Source: Pseudoalteromonas spongiae UST010723-006
Lineage (GTDB): Bacteria; Pseudomonadota; Gammaproteobacteria; Enterobacterales; Alteromonadaceae
DNA length: 64,000 nt
Reading direction: 5' to 3'
Assembly (NCBI RefSeq): GCF_000238255.3
Contig: NZ_CP011039.1
Span: 1,475,001 to 1,539,000, forward strand
In this document: piece after piece, positions 56,481 to 64,000 of the stretch
Position numbering within the stretch: the stretch's first letter is position 1
Layout of the letters: each line of letters starts with the position of its first letter
The notes under the pieces: generated by a model
Database searches by the model: none
What the model was told of the DNA's origin: nothing
What the model saw: the letters and a program-made list of their open reading frames with translations, nothing else
Program-made: the position numbers and the translations under genes

Positions 56481-56900
56481 AGTTCAAAAATTGTTTTAAA
56501 AAAAACACAAATAAAAATATTTATTCGCTTATTGTCACTTCATTAAAAAATAATTTTCCTATTTACACAAAACTGCATTGATTTCCCAAATATGCAATTA
56601 AATCTTCATACATTTGTCATGTTTATTCTATCTAACATGTTTTCTGTGTTTGATCTAACCTTATAAATATGGTCTTCTAGACATGTGGCCTTTGAGCCAG
56701 TTCACTTACTCATAATGTAAAAAGGAGCAACTTAAATCTATGTAGAGCACTTCCATTTGTTAGCAACGATTGCTAACAAGGAAATGTTAAACACCGTAAC
56801 TGTAACGTGAGACCGTTACGAATTTTTTAAGTTATTGGTTAAGGGCCTTTGCCCAACTTCAACATCCAATTAGTTTAATAAGAAGGTGAGGACATTACCT
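56481..56900 (+). promoter_or_regulatory. Structured leader and promoter region of rmf
   Basis: 420 bases without a gene. An inverted repeat CATGTT-N10-AACATG lies at 56618-56639 and a -10-like TATAAA at about 56663. A perfect 10-base hairpin TTGTTAGCAA-CGA-TTGCTAACAA lies at 56757-56779. GTAACG-N6-CGTTAC at 56802-56819, followed by T6 at 56823-56828, looks like a weak terminator about 70 bases before rmf. A start-stop pair ATG-TAG at 56740 follows an AAGGAG but with 12-base spacing. Growth-phase control of rmf is known in other bacteria; an attenuator or small RNA here is inference. Confidence 0.5.
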
Positions 56901-57071
56901 ATGAAGAGACAAAAAAGAGATCGTTTAGAAAGAGCACATTCTCAAGGTTACAAAGCAGGCCTAGCAGGTCGTTCCAAAGAAATGTGTCCGTATGACAATA
57001 TTGATCCAAGATCTCAATGGCTCGGTGGATGGCGAGAAGCGATGGAAGATCGCACAATGTTTAAATCATAG
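56901..57071 (+). CDS. rmf: Ribosome modulation factor
   Basis: RMF, a 56-residue basic protein that binds 70S ribosomes and promotes 100S dimers in stationary phase. Family signature: RLERAHSQGYKAGLAGRSKE followed by CPY and WLGGWREA. Start ATG 56901 after GAAGGTGAGG (an upstream in-frame start at 56886 is not supported). It is convergent with fabA, the neighbour arrangement also known from enterobacteria. Confidence 0.97.
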   Translation: MKRQKRDRLERAHSQGYKAGLAGRSKEMCPYDNIDPRSQWLGGWREAMEDRTMFKS

Positions 57072-57082
57072 TTTTAGGAGAC

Positions 57083-57110
57083 GACGCCCACACAAAGTGG
57101 GCGTTTTTGT
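57083..57110. terminator. Bidirectional terminator between rmf and fabA
   Basis: ACGCCCAC and GTGGGCGT form the stem, with a four-to-five-base loop and T5, between convergent genes. Confidence 0.88.
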
Positions 57111-57126
57111 ATCTGCTCGTTTTAAA

Positions 57127-57642
57127 TTAAAACGCGCTAGTATCTTGGAAAAGACCTACTTTTAAATCTTTTGCTTCATAGATTACACGGCCATCAACTT
57201 CAACCGTACCATCTGCAAGACCCATAAATAATTTACGCTTGATTACACGTTTCATATTTAAACGATACGTTACTTTTTTAGCTGTTGGTAAGATTTGGCC
57301 TGTAAATTTAACTTCGCCAACACCTAATGCACGGCCAAGACCTGGACCACCAGACCAACCTAAGAAAAAGCCCACTAACTGCCACATAGCGTCTAGACCT
57401 AAACAACCTGGCATTACTGGGTCACCTTTAAAGTGACAGTCAAAAAACCACAGGCTAGGGTCGATATCAAGCTCAGCAATGATTTCGCCTTTACCGTATT
57501 CACCGCCTTCATCGGCGATTTTAATGATGCGGTCCATCATGAGCATATTATCTGACGGAAGGCGGCAATTGCCTTCTCCAAACATTTCACCACGACCACA
57601 TGCTTCTAATTCGGCTTTGCTATAACTGTTTTTCTGTTCCAT
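57127..57642 (-). CDS. fabA: 3-hydroxydecanoyl-ACP dehydratase/isomerase
   Basis: FabA, 171 residues, the enzyme that introduces the double bond for unsaturated fatty acids. The catalytic histidine is in [14 protein letters not shown] near residue 70 and the aspartate in [12 protein letters not shown] near 84. The length matches the E. coli enzyme. It is transcribed alone on the minus strand toward rmf. Confidence 0.97.
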   Translation of the reverse strand: MEQKNSYSKAELEACGRGEMFGEGNCRLPSDNMLMMDRIIKIADEGGEYGKGEIIAELDIDPSLWFFDCHFKGDPVMPGCLGLDAMWQLVGFFLGWSGGPGLGRALGVGEVKFTGQILPTAKKVTYRLNMKRVIKRKLFMGLADGTVEVDGRVIYEAKDLKVGLFQDTSAF

Positions 57643-57788
57643 AACTTCTTTCTTCTTAAATTTTTCCGGCTACTTTAGCTTACACTTGTACGCCAAACAA
57701 CTCCGAACAGTTGAATTACAACAATTTGCTACTAATAGCCACGTTATCCCTTTATAATTACAGCATTGTTAAAAAGCGCAGCTTATCT

Positions 57789-58643
57789 ATGATTTTATTT
57801 GTAAAAGACCTAACCGTTATTGATTTTTCTTACCTTTGTAAAGACCGTGGTCCATTGGGTGAAAGTTGGATCGTCGACCTTGAAATGCATGGCGATTTAA
57901 ACGACGAATCAATGGTGCTTGATTTTTCACTGGTTAAAAAACAAGTGAAACGCATTATAGATGATGTGATTGACCATAAATTAGCGATTGCAACACAAGG
58001 CGATGCGGTTATTTCTGAGGCCGGTGAACAAACCAATGTTAGTTTTAGCTTTGGCGAGCATCAGCTTGCCGTCAGTTCGCCTCATCAAGCGTTTTGTTTG
58101 ATTGATACAGATAAAATCAACGAAACCAGTGTTAAAGGCTTTTTAGAACAAACAATACTGCCACAACTACCTAGTAACGTAAGTAAAATCATACTGAACT
58201 TAAGACCAGAACACACCAACGGGTTTTATTATCATTATAGTCATGGTTTGAAAAAACACGATGGTAATTGTCAGCGTATTATTCACGGTCATCGCAGCAC
58301 CATTGAAATTGAAGAAAATGGCATGCGCAGCCCAAGGCTTAACAAGCTTTGGTGTCAAAAGTGGCAAGATATTTACCTTGTAAGTGCAGAGGATCGTATC
58401 AACGCAAACGAACTTAAGTTTGTAGCACCAATTGAAAATGGTGTTCACTCTGCCTACAACGCATCGCAAGGGTATTTTGAGCTAAGCATCAGTGAAGCGG
58501 TTACCGATATTTTACCGGTTGATTCAACCGTTGAGTGCATTGCACAACATGTTGTACAAACATTAAAAAATGATAACCCAGAGAATTCTTATCGCGTAGC
58601 CGCCTATGAAGGTGTTGGGAAAGGAGCTATTGCATATGCTTAA
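57789..58643 (+). CDS. Double-length QueD/PTPS-like protein
   Basis: 284 residues from the ATG at 57789; an earlier frame start at 57711 is less likely because it lies in the fabA promoter zone. Two PTPS-type halves are suggested: GPLGESWIVDLEMHGDLNDESMVLDF (quoted in part) near 22-48 resembles the metal/pterin region, and a second set, HDGNCQRIIHGHRSTIEI, lies near 176-194. A typical 6-carboxytetrahydropterin synthase is about 120-140 residues, so a tandem fusion is likely. Not all zinc histidines are obvious in the first half. It overlaps the M23 peptidase gene by eight bases. Confidence 0.7.
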   Translation: MILFVKDLTVIDFSYLCKDRGPLGESWIVDLEMHGDLNDESMVLDFSLVKKQVKRIIDDVIDHKLAIATQGDAVISEAGEQTNVSFSFGEHQLAVSSPHQAFCLIDTDKINETSVKGFLEQTILPQLPSNVSKIILNLRPEHTNGFYYHYSHGLKKHDGNCQRIIHGHRSTIEIEENGMRSPRLNKLWCQKWQDIYLVSAEDRINANELKFVAPIENGVHSAYNASQGYFELSISEAVTDILPVDSTVECIAQHVVQTLKNDNPENSYRVAAYEGVGKGAIAYA

Positions 58644-59451
58644 AAAACTGTTGGCATTAAGTCTTTCAATTATAAGTTCAGCACAAGCATTAGAGCTAAA
58701 AGGGCATTTAACCCAAGGTGGCTTAGTAACAGGTCATATAAAAAACGCTAAGCAGGTTAAGCTAAACGATAAACCGCTTGCGATTACCCCCGGAGGCCAT
58801 TTTGTTTTTGGTTTTGGCCGCGATGAAACATTAACACACACGCTTTCTTGGCAAACTGCTGATGGCAGCTGGCAAACGCAACCGATAGTAATAACCAAGC
58901 GTGATTACGACATTGATAAAATTACTGGTGTAGAAAAGAAATATGTTTCTCCGCCAAAATCAGTGCTTACGCGCACTAAAAAAGAAGCAAAAGCCGTGAA
59001 AGAGGCACGCAGTACCTTTTCTCATCGAGAAGATTTTTTGTCGCCGCTTTATCGCCCTGCGACAGGACGTATTTCTGGCGTGTATGGTAGTCAGCGTTAT
59101 TTCAATGGTACCCCTAAACGTCCACACTTTGGGTTAGATATTGCTAACAAAACCGGTACACCTGTATATGCACCCGTTTCAGGTAAAGTTGTATTTGCCA
59201 ATAACGACTTATATTACTCAGGTGGTACGCTTATTCTTGACCATGGTTATGGCGTAACCACAACCTATATTCACCTTCATAAACTGCACGTTAAAGAAGG
59301 TCAGGAAGTCAAATTAGGCGATAAAATCGCTGAAATAGGCGCTACTGGCCGCGTTACTGGGCCTCATTTAGATTGGCGCTTAAACTGGGGTCAAGTTCGC
59401 CTAGATCCCGCACTATTAATGCAAGTTCAGCTTGCGAGTAAACAAAAGTAA
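58636..59451 (+). CDS. M23-family peptidoglycan endopeptidase
   Basis: 271-residue exported metallopeptidase from the ATG at 58636; the signal peptide ends AQA near residue 17. The LytM/M23 domain (about 155-262) shows all ligands: HFGLDIAN, the H-x-H of HLHKLH, and PHLDWRL. An upstream N-terminal beta domain (20-110) may be regulatory. AAGGAG lies before the ATG inside the preceding gene, so translation is coupled. The following thioesterase starts three bases after its stop. Confidence 0.9.
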   Translation: MLKKLLALSLSIISSAQALELKGHLTQGGLVTGHIKNAKQVKLNDKPLAITPGGHFVFGFGRDETLTHTLSWQTADGSWQTQPIVITKRDYDIDKITGVEKKYVSPPKSVLTRTKKEAKAVKEARSTFSHREDFLSPLYRPATGRISGVYGSQRYFNGTPKRPHFGLDIANKTGTPVYAPVSGKVVFANNDLYYSGGTLILDHGYGVTTTYIHLHKLHVKEGQEVKLGDKIAEIGATGRVTGPHLDWRLNWGQVRLDPALLMQVQLASKQK

Positions 59452-59453
59452 TC

Positions 59454-59876
59454 ATGACAAATCAAGATATTATTGAACAACGTATTAAAGACTCAATTAC
59501 CTCTGTAACTAAAACGGTATTTCCAGGTCGTACAAATCATCACAACACCTTATTTGGTGGTGATGCACTTGCATGGATGGACGAAGTGGCGTTTATTGCT
59601 GCAACACGTTTTTGTCGTAAGCCTTTAGTAACCATCTCTTCTGATCGCGTTGATTTTAAAGAGGCGATCCCTGCAGGCAGTTTTGCTGAGCTTGTAGCTA
59701 AAGTGGTACACGTAGGTAATACCAGTTTGAAAGTAGAGGTAGTTATTTACCTTGAAACTATGCACAAAGATGACAAGCATCAGGCTATTTCAGGTAGTTT
59801 TACATTTGTTGCTGTCGATGCCGAGCATAAGCCAACACCGGTTGTATGTGACAAAATGATAAATGGTTTCGAATAG
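59454..59876 (+). CDS. yciA: YciA-like acyl-CoA thioesterase
   Basis: 140-residue hotdog-fold thioesterase. The segment RTNHHNTLFGGDALAWMDEVAFIAA (quoted in part) carries the conserved Asn/Gly and Asp of the YciA/BFIT group; SSDRVDFKEAIPAG is the second family block. It hydrolyses acyl-CoA esters. It follows the M23 gene by two bases, sharing the transcript. Confidence 0.88.
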   Translation: MTNQDIIEQRIKDSITSVTKTVFPGRTNHHNTLFGGDALAWMDEVAFIAATRFCRKPLVTISSDRVDFKEAIPAGSFAELVAKVVHVGNTSLKVEVVIYLETMHKDDKHQAISGSFTFVAVDAEHKPTPVVCDKMINGFE

Positions 59877-59962
59877 CATCGAGCAAATTGGCTTTTTATA
59901 CCTCAGTGTATTATTGTTGTTAGTGTAATTATTCTAATAAATCTAATAACACTGAGGTAATT

Positions 59963-60394
59963 ATGAAAACGATTGAACAATGGTTTTCTTTGTATGGCGA
60001 AAGCCATCAAAACCCCACCAACATTAAAATCCACAAAGTCGCAGTGCCGCTTATTTACTTCTCTGTTGTAGCGCTAATTAGTGCAATACCAGGGCTAACG
60101 GGGCACGTTATTCTTGGTGCTATCACGCTGGCCGCATTACTCTTTTATTTTATTCTGAGCATTAAACTTGGTTTTGTAATGTTGATTTTTACTGGGCTGT
60201 GTATTTACGTTGCGAGCAGTATTTCAATTTATGTGATTGAAATTGCCATTGCGGTATTTGTTGTCGCTTGGATATTTCAGTTTGTGGGGCATAAAGTAGA
60301 AGGTAAAAAGCCATCATTTTTTGATGACTTGAGCTTTTTACTCATAGGGCCTGCTTGGGTATTTAATCCGATTTTTAGTTTTGACAAAAAGTAA
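59963..60394 (+). CDS. Mpo1-like (DUF962) membrane protein
   Basis: 143-residue membrane protein of the DUF962/Mpo1 family. The N-terminal motif WFSLYGESHQNPTNIKIHKV with its paired histidines matches the family, and four hydrophobic segments follow. Related eukaryotic proteins are Fe(II)-dependent dioxygenases of 2-hydroxy fatty acids; activity here is unproven. Expressed as a single gene after a gap of 86 bases. Confidence 0.82.
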   Translation: MKTIEQWFSLYGESHQNPTNIKIHKVAVPLIYFSVVALISAIPGLTGHVILGAITLAALLFYFILSIKLGFVMLIFTGLCIYVASSISIYVIEIAIAVFVVAWIFQFVGHKVEGKKPSFFDDLSFLLIGPAWVFNPIFSFDKK

Positions 60395-60416
60395 AAGGCC
60401 AAATAAGGCCTTTTTT
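60393..60416. terminator. Bidirectional terminator between Mpo1-like gene and antiporter
   Basis: AAAAGGCC and GGCCTTTT with a six-base loop; T6 follows. It overlaps the last codons of both convergent genes. Confidence 0.88.
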
Positions 60417-61734
60417 ATAATACCATTGCAGCAATCCAGCCAAATATTAACAACGGAATGTTAAAGTGAATAAATGTTGGTATAACGGTATCTCTTATAT
60501 GGTCGTGTTGATTATCGGCATTGAGACCAGATGTCGGACCTAGGGTTGAATCAGAAGCAGGGGAGCCAGCATCACCTAATGCACCTGCCGTGCCCACTAA
60601 CGCAGCGGTGGCCATTGGCGAAAAGCCAAGTGTTATGGCAAGTGGTACAATAATCGTCGCCACGATTGGCACCGTGGAAAACGAACTGCCAATGCCCATA
60701 GTGATCAACAGGCCAATTATTAAAATAAGTGCTGCGGCAAGTGCTTTACTATCACCAATTGAACTCGAGATACTTTGCACAAGCGTTGATACTTCATTGG
60801 TTTGTTGAATAACAGAGGCAAAGCCTTGACCTGAGATCATAATAAACCCGATCATCGCCATCATTGCTGCACCTTTACTGAAAATATCAGACGACTCTTG
60901 CCATTTTACAATACCAAAAATAGTAAAAATAAGTACGCCGATTAAGCCACCTAGAATCATTGAGTTGGTAATGGTTTGCGCGTAAAGAGAAGTCACTACT
61001 GCAATAAAGCCAACAGCAATCACTTTGCTTTTGTTTTTAGGCAGTTTAATTTCGGAAGTTTGGTTTAACGCTTGATAAGTTCGCTCGTTGCGATAAGTAA
61101 AAAACACCGCGATTATCAAACCAATTAACATGCCAATAGCTGGAATAATCATCGCAAACGGTACACTGGAAGCGTCAATTTCTAGCGCATTTTTTCCAAG
61201 ATTGGTGTGCACAATGTCATATAAAAATATTCCACCAAAGCCGTAAGGCAGCACCATATAGGCGGTTGCCAAACCAAAGGTCAACACGCATGCTATTGCG
61301 CGGCGATCGAGTTTTAAATGATCAAAAATAATAAGCAAAGGCGGTATCAAAATTGGAATAAACGCAATATGCACTGGAATTAAGTTTTGTGAACTGATTG
61401 ATACAAGTAAGATTAAGCTCAATACGCTTGCTTTAATAAAAAGTTGTGAGTATTGAGTTTGTTCACCTTTTATCTGGTTAATTAATTTGTCTGCGACGAT
61501 ATCGGTTAAGCCTGATTTGGCAATAGCAACTGCGAACCCGCCAAGCATTGCATAACTTAGAGCGGTTTTTGCGCCACCTTGCAAACCATCATTAAATGCT
61601 TGCAGTGTTTGTTCAAGGCCAAGACCTGCGGTTAATCCTGTGGTAATCGCGGCGATTGTCATCGCTACGATCACATTAATACGCAGTAAACTTAAAATCA
61701 GCATTACACTAACGCCGAGTACGACTGAGTTCAT
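60415..61734 (-). CDS. Na+/H+ antiporter-family protein (NhaC/YuiF-like)
   Basis: 439-residue polytopic inner-membrane protein with about 11 membrane segments. Family-like blocks are [22 protein letters not shown] near 55, [20 protein letters not shown] near 350 and [14 protein letters not shown] with TLGPTSGLN near 385-405. The ion or amino acid transported is not determined by sequence. It overlaps the TgpA-like gene by four bases. Confidence 0.82.
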   Translation of the reverse strand: MNSVVLGVSVMLILSLLRINVIVAMTIAAITTGLTAGLGLEQTLQAFNDGLQGGAKTALSYAMLGGFAVAIAKSGLTDIVADKLINQIKGEQTQYSQLFIKASVLSLILLVSISSQNLIPVHIAFIPILIPPLLIIFDHLKLDRRAIACVLTFGLATAYMVLPYGFGGIFLYDIVHTNLGKNALEIDASSVPFAMIIPAIGMLIGLIIAVFFTYRNERTYQALNQTSEIKLPKNKSKVIAVGFIAVVTSLYAQTITNSMILGGLIGVLIFTIFGIVKWQESSDIFSKGAAMMAMIGFIMISGQGFASVIQQTNEVSTLVQSISSSIGDSKALAAALILIIGLLITMGIGSSFSTVPIVATIIVPLAITLGFSPMATAALVGTAGALGDAGSPASDSTLGPTSGLNADNQHDHIRDTVIPTFIHFNIPLLIFGWIAAMVL

Positions 61735-63677
61735 AATTGTCTCTTATATTTTATGTTATTGACATTACGTTTAAGCATCTTAGTTTGTGCCTTTGTAAGC
61801 GTTTTTTCACCATAACGGTGGCGACTATAAAGGCTTAAGAAGCTCATTAAATCGGTTTTATTATTAGGGAAATGTTCGCATAATCGTGTTAAAAAATGTG
61901 CTACAGTTTCGCCATTTTCACGGGCGAGATTTTTGCCTTTCGCAAAATGCTCTAATGCAATTAAGTAAGCAGCAACTGGGTCGTCAATTTGCGTACGTAG
62001 TTGCCATAGTTTTATCACTAAAAAGCTTACCAAAAATAATCCAATTAACGACATCACAATCACTGCTATTTTGAGCGCACTGGTTTCCTTTATAAGCTCT
62101 TTTAATAACTTATTTTGTGCTTCGTTATCAAAACTCAGCACCCATGCTGTCCATTGATAATCCAATTGTTCGAGATAAAGCCTTAGTTCATTAAAAACAG
62201 CAATATCACTTAACGCGGTGAGGCCCACGCCAATATTATCTTCGAAGTCATCGCGTGTATTATCAAGTTGAGAGAGAGAACCGTATAGACGATCAGGTTC
62301 GACAAATGCAGTCGCATCAAATTTAACCCAACCTTTTGAAGGTAGCCAAACTTCCGTCCAAGCGTGTGCATCGTATTGATAAACTGATAAATATTTCGCG
62401 CTATTTGAAGCTTCACCACCTAAGTAACCCGATACTACCCGAGCAGGAATGCCCGCTGCTCGAAATATAAAGGCGCTGCTACTTGCGTAATGCCCACAAA
62501 AACCTTGTTTTTCCCCAAACATAAACTCATCAATTGAATTGTTACCAGTATAAATAGGTGGCTTTAACGTATAGCTAAATTGTTGTTGAGTGTAATAGCG
62601 TGATAGCAATTGAATAAACTGCTCGGTTGATGTTGATTGTGCTTTTAATTGAGCAGCTAACGCAATGGCTTGAGTATTGATATCTTGTGGTAATGTGAGA
62701 TTTAACCGACGTTTGCTAGACGTTAAATCGTCAGCAAAGTCTATTTCGGTTATGTCATACGTAAATTTTTGGTTGTTAGGGTTAACTCGATATAAACCAC
62801 CGTCAACTGTAGTGAAGATATTACCGGTGCTTGACGAACCTGCATACAAAGTGGGTAGCCAGTTTAATGATGTTTGTTCATGGTAGATTTTAATCTCGTG
62901 ACCGGCTTTTTTAAGCGCGCTGTTGCGCAATTTTAAATCCGCTGAATCAACGATATTCCATGAACGACCATCAAACTCTTCATGTATCATAGTGCGCCAA
63001 TAGTAAGGAGCAGCAATATTGTCAGGCACAACAGCGCGAAATGCGAGTTTGTCTGACTTAGTGAGATCAGAGATATTAAAAGGGTTTACCGATTCAGATA
63101 ATCCAACTTGCGCGGTAGATAAACTAGGCATTCGCCAAAAGGCTGGCAATTTTGGTAAAAACAGGAAAAGTACACAGGTTATTGGCAAACTTAACAGTAA
63201 TAGCTTAAAAGCACGTGCGCCGCTTTGTTTTATGATTTTTCGGTTGGTAAGTAAATACAGCGCGGTGATGTTGAGCAAAAATAAAAACAAAACCAAAAGT
63301 GTAACCGGCAGCGAGTGATAAAACAAAAACACACAGCTTGAAATGAAAAAGTTAACTAACACAATTGATTTGATTTGACGTGGCTTTTCAGCAATCAATA
63401 GTTTCAGACAATTGGCTTGCAATAACATGGCGATAAATAAATTTACAAGCTCACTGATGCCGATTGTTAAGAATAAGGTAAGCGTGCATACCAAAGCGAG
63501 TACATTACCAACGATAACAGTTGGTGCACTGGCTTTTGTGTAAGCAATTGCAAATACCCAAATAATTAAAAGTGCAACGGTAGCAACAAATAATACCGCA
63601 AGTTCATTAAATAATAAGGCGCTAACAATAGCGATGATCAGCGCAGATAAGCTTTTAACGCTTTGATGATTATACAT
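61731..63677 (-). CDS. TgpA-like transmembrane transglutaminase (DUF3488, DUF4129)
   Basis: 648-residue membrane protein. About six membrane segments (residues 10-190), a periplasmic DUF3488-type part, then a transglutaminase core (about 385-455). The core holds the catalytic triad: cysteine in [20 protein letters not shown], histidine in [11 protein letters not shown] and aspartate in WVKFDATAF. One more membrane segment lies near 540-560 and a DUF4129-like C-terminus near 570-640. It is translated from the same transcript as the DUF58 gene upstream, with an eight-base overlap, the typical DUF58-TgpA-MoxR arrangement. Confidence 0.92.
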   Translation of the reverse strand: MYNHQSVKSLSALIIAIVSALLFNELAVLFVATVALLIIWVFAIAYTKASAPTVIVGNVLALVCTLTLFLTIGISELVNLFIAMLLQANCLKLLIAEKPRQIKSIVLVNFFISSCVFLFYHSLPVTLLVLFLFLLNITALYLLTNRKIIKQSGARAFKLLLLSLPITCVLFLFLPKLPAFWRMPSLSTAQVGLSESVNPFNISDLTKSDKLAFRAVVPDNIAAPYYWRTMIHEEFDGRSWNIVDSADLKLRNSALKKAGHEIKIYHEQTSLNWLPTLYAGSSSTGNIFTTVDGGLYRVNPNNQKFTYDITEIDFADDLTSSKRRLNLTLPQDINTQAIALAAQLKAQSTSTEQFIQLLSRYYTQQQFSYTLKPPIYTGNNSIDEFMFGEKQGFCGHYASSSAFIFRAAGIPARVVSGYLGGEASNSAKYLSVYQYDAHAWTEVWLPSKGWVKFDATAFVEPDRLYGSLSQLDNTRDDFEDNIGVGLTALSDIAVFNELRLYLEQLDYQWTAWVLSFDNEAQNKLLKELIKETSALKIAVIVMSLIGLFLVSFLVIKLWQLRTQIDDPVAAYLIALEHFAKGKNLARENGETVAHFLTRLCEHFPNNKTDLMSFLSLYSRHRYGEKTLTKAQTKMLKRNVNNIKYKRQL

Positions 63678-64000
63678 TGCTTAATTCTTCCAAACATTTG
63701 GTCATATGCGGTGTACCCGAACCTAAATCTACTTTAGCGTGTGGTAACAATAGGCTATATCGTAAATTTTCATTTTCCGCATGGGTTACTAAATAGCTTA
63801 GATGTTGCAGTTTTTGCTCTAGGTTGCCGGGTACTGTTTGCAAGCTGAATTCGTATTCACTGGTACTGCCTGAAGAAAAGTCTTTAGTTGCAAGTACTTG
63901 GTTTTTTGCATAATGTTTCCACGATATGCGATTCACTTTGTCGCCATCAATATAAGGCCTAACTCCTTGATAGTTCTCACTAACCGTTGCTTGGTTAGAT
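63670..64000 (-). CDS. DUF58 domain protein, partial (5' end beyond the window)
   Basis: The C-terminal about 110 residues of a DUF58 protein. The reading frame continues past the window end; the codons from 64000 down encode N-Y-Q-G-V-R-P-Y-I-D-G-D-K-V-N-R-I-S-W-K-H, the family hallmark (Y-x-x-G-D-x-x-x-x-I-x-W-K). The GTG at 63936 is therefore internal. DUF58 proteins usually accompany MoxR ATPases and TgpA-type proteins, so a moxR gene is expected upstream, outside the window. Confidence 0.9.
   Translation of the reverse strand, partial: SNQATVSENYQGVRPYIDGDKVNRISWKHYAKNQVLATKDFSSGSTSEYEFSLQTVPGNLEQKLQHLSYLVTHAENENLRYSLLLPHAKVDLGSGTPHMTKCLEELSNV

Noticed and set aside
1..64000. CRISPR array, tRNA, rRNA, insertion sequence or phage genes
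   Set aside because: No regularly spaced repeats, cloverleaf-like sequence, transposase motifs or phage structural genes were seen on either strand.

Overview
The window is about 41% G+C by eye and densely coded, with short intercistronic gaps and strong intrinsic terminators. Gene content (branched-chain amino acid catabolism, a fabA-rmf pair, Tad pilus genes, DUF3025, TgpA/DUF58) suggests a marine gammaproteobacterium of the Alteromonadales, probably Pseudoalteromonas-like. That assignment is an inference from protein style and gene order; no rRNA is present. I saw no tRNA, rRNA, CRISPR array or intact insertion sequence.

Layout. 1-3.8 kb: branched-chain 2-oxoacid dehydrogenase operon (E1 alpha, E1 beta, double-lipoyl E2), without an E3 gene. 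3.8-10.6 kb: a 10-TM putative metal exporter, an M28 peptidase lipoprotein, a DUF3025-natA-natB operon and an OmpA-like protein. 10.7-27.5 kb: a Tad/Flp pilus locus with a VpsT/CsgD-like LuxR regulator, two near-identical Flp pilins, TadE/TadG-type proteins, CpaB, the CpaC secretin, an FHA-fused TadA ATPase, TadB, TadC, DUF192, TadD and TadE. It ends in a 1387-residue lipoprotein with calcium-binding-type Asp repeats and IPT/TIG-like domains. 27.5-33.9 kb: an accessory zone of paralogues and remnants of this lipoprotein (A) and of two small secreted proteins (B and C), apparently a partly decayed duplication of an A-B-C module. Two membrane proteins of similar layout lie inside it. 34.1-38.1 kb: LemA/DUF3137, a small lipoprotein and asnB.

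38.4-54.6 kb: a leucine operon on the minus strand (liuR, liuA, liuB, liuC, liuD, liuE, scoA, scoB). It is divergent from a plus-strand thiolase followed by a valine/isoleucine operon (mmsA, acyl-CoA dehydrogenase, enoyl-CoA hydratase, hydroxyisobutyryl-CoA hydrolase, mmsB, SDR). The divergent control region carries two matching 17-bp sites that I propose are LiuR operators. With the bkd operon these genes give an almost complete route from branched 2-oxoacids to acetyl-CoA, acetoacetate and propionyl-CoA.

54.6-64 kb: an atypical protein kinase, rmf with a long structured leader, convergent fabA, a double-length QueD/PTPS-like protein, an M23 peptidase, a YciA-like thioesterase, an Mpo1-like protein, and a minus-strand operon DUF58 (cut by the window edge), TgpA-like transglutaminase and a Na+/H+ antiporter-family protein.

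The most novel part is the Tad locus with its calcium/TIG surface proteins and the decayed A-B-C paralogue array downstream.
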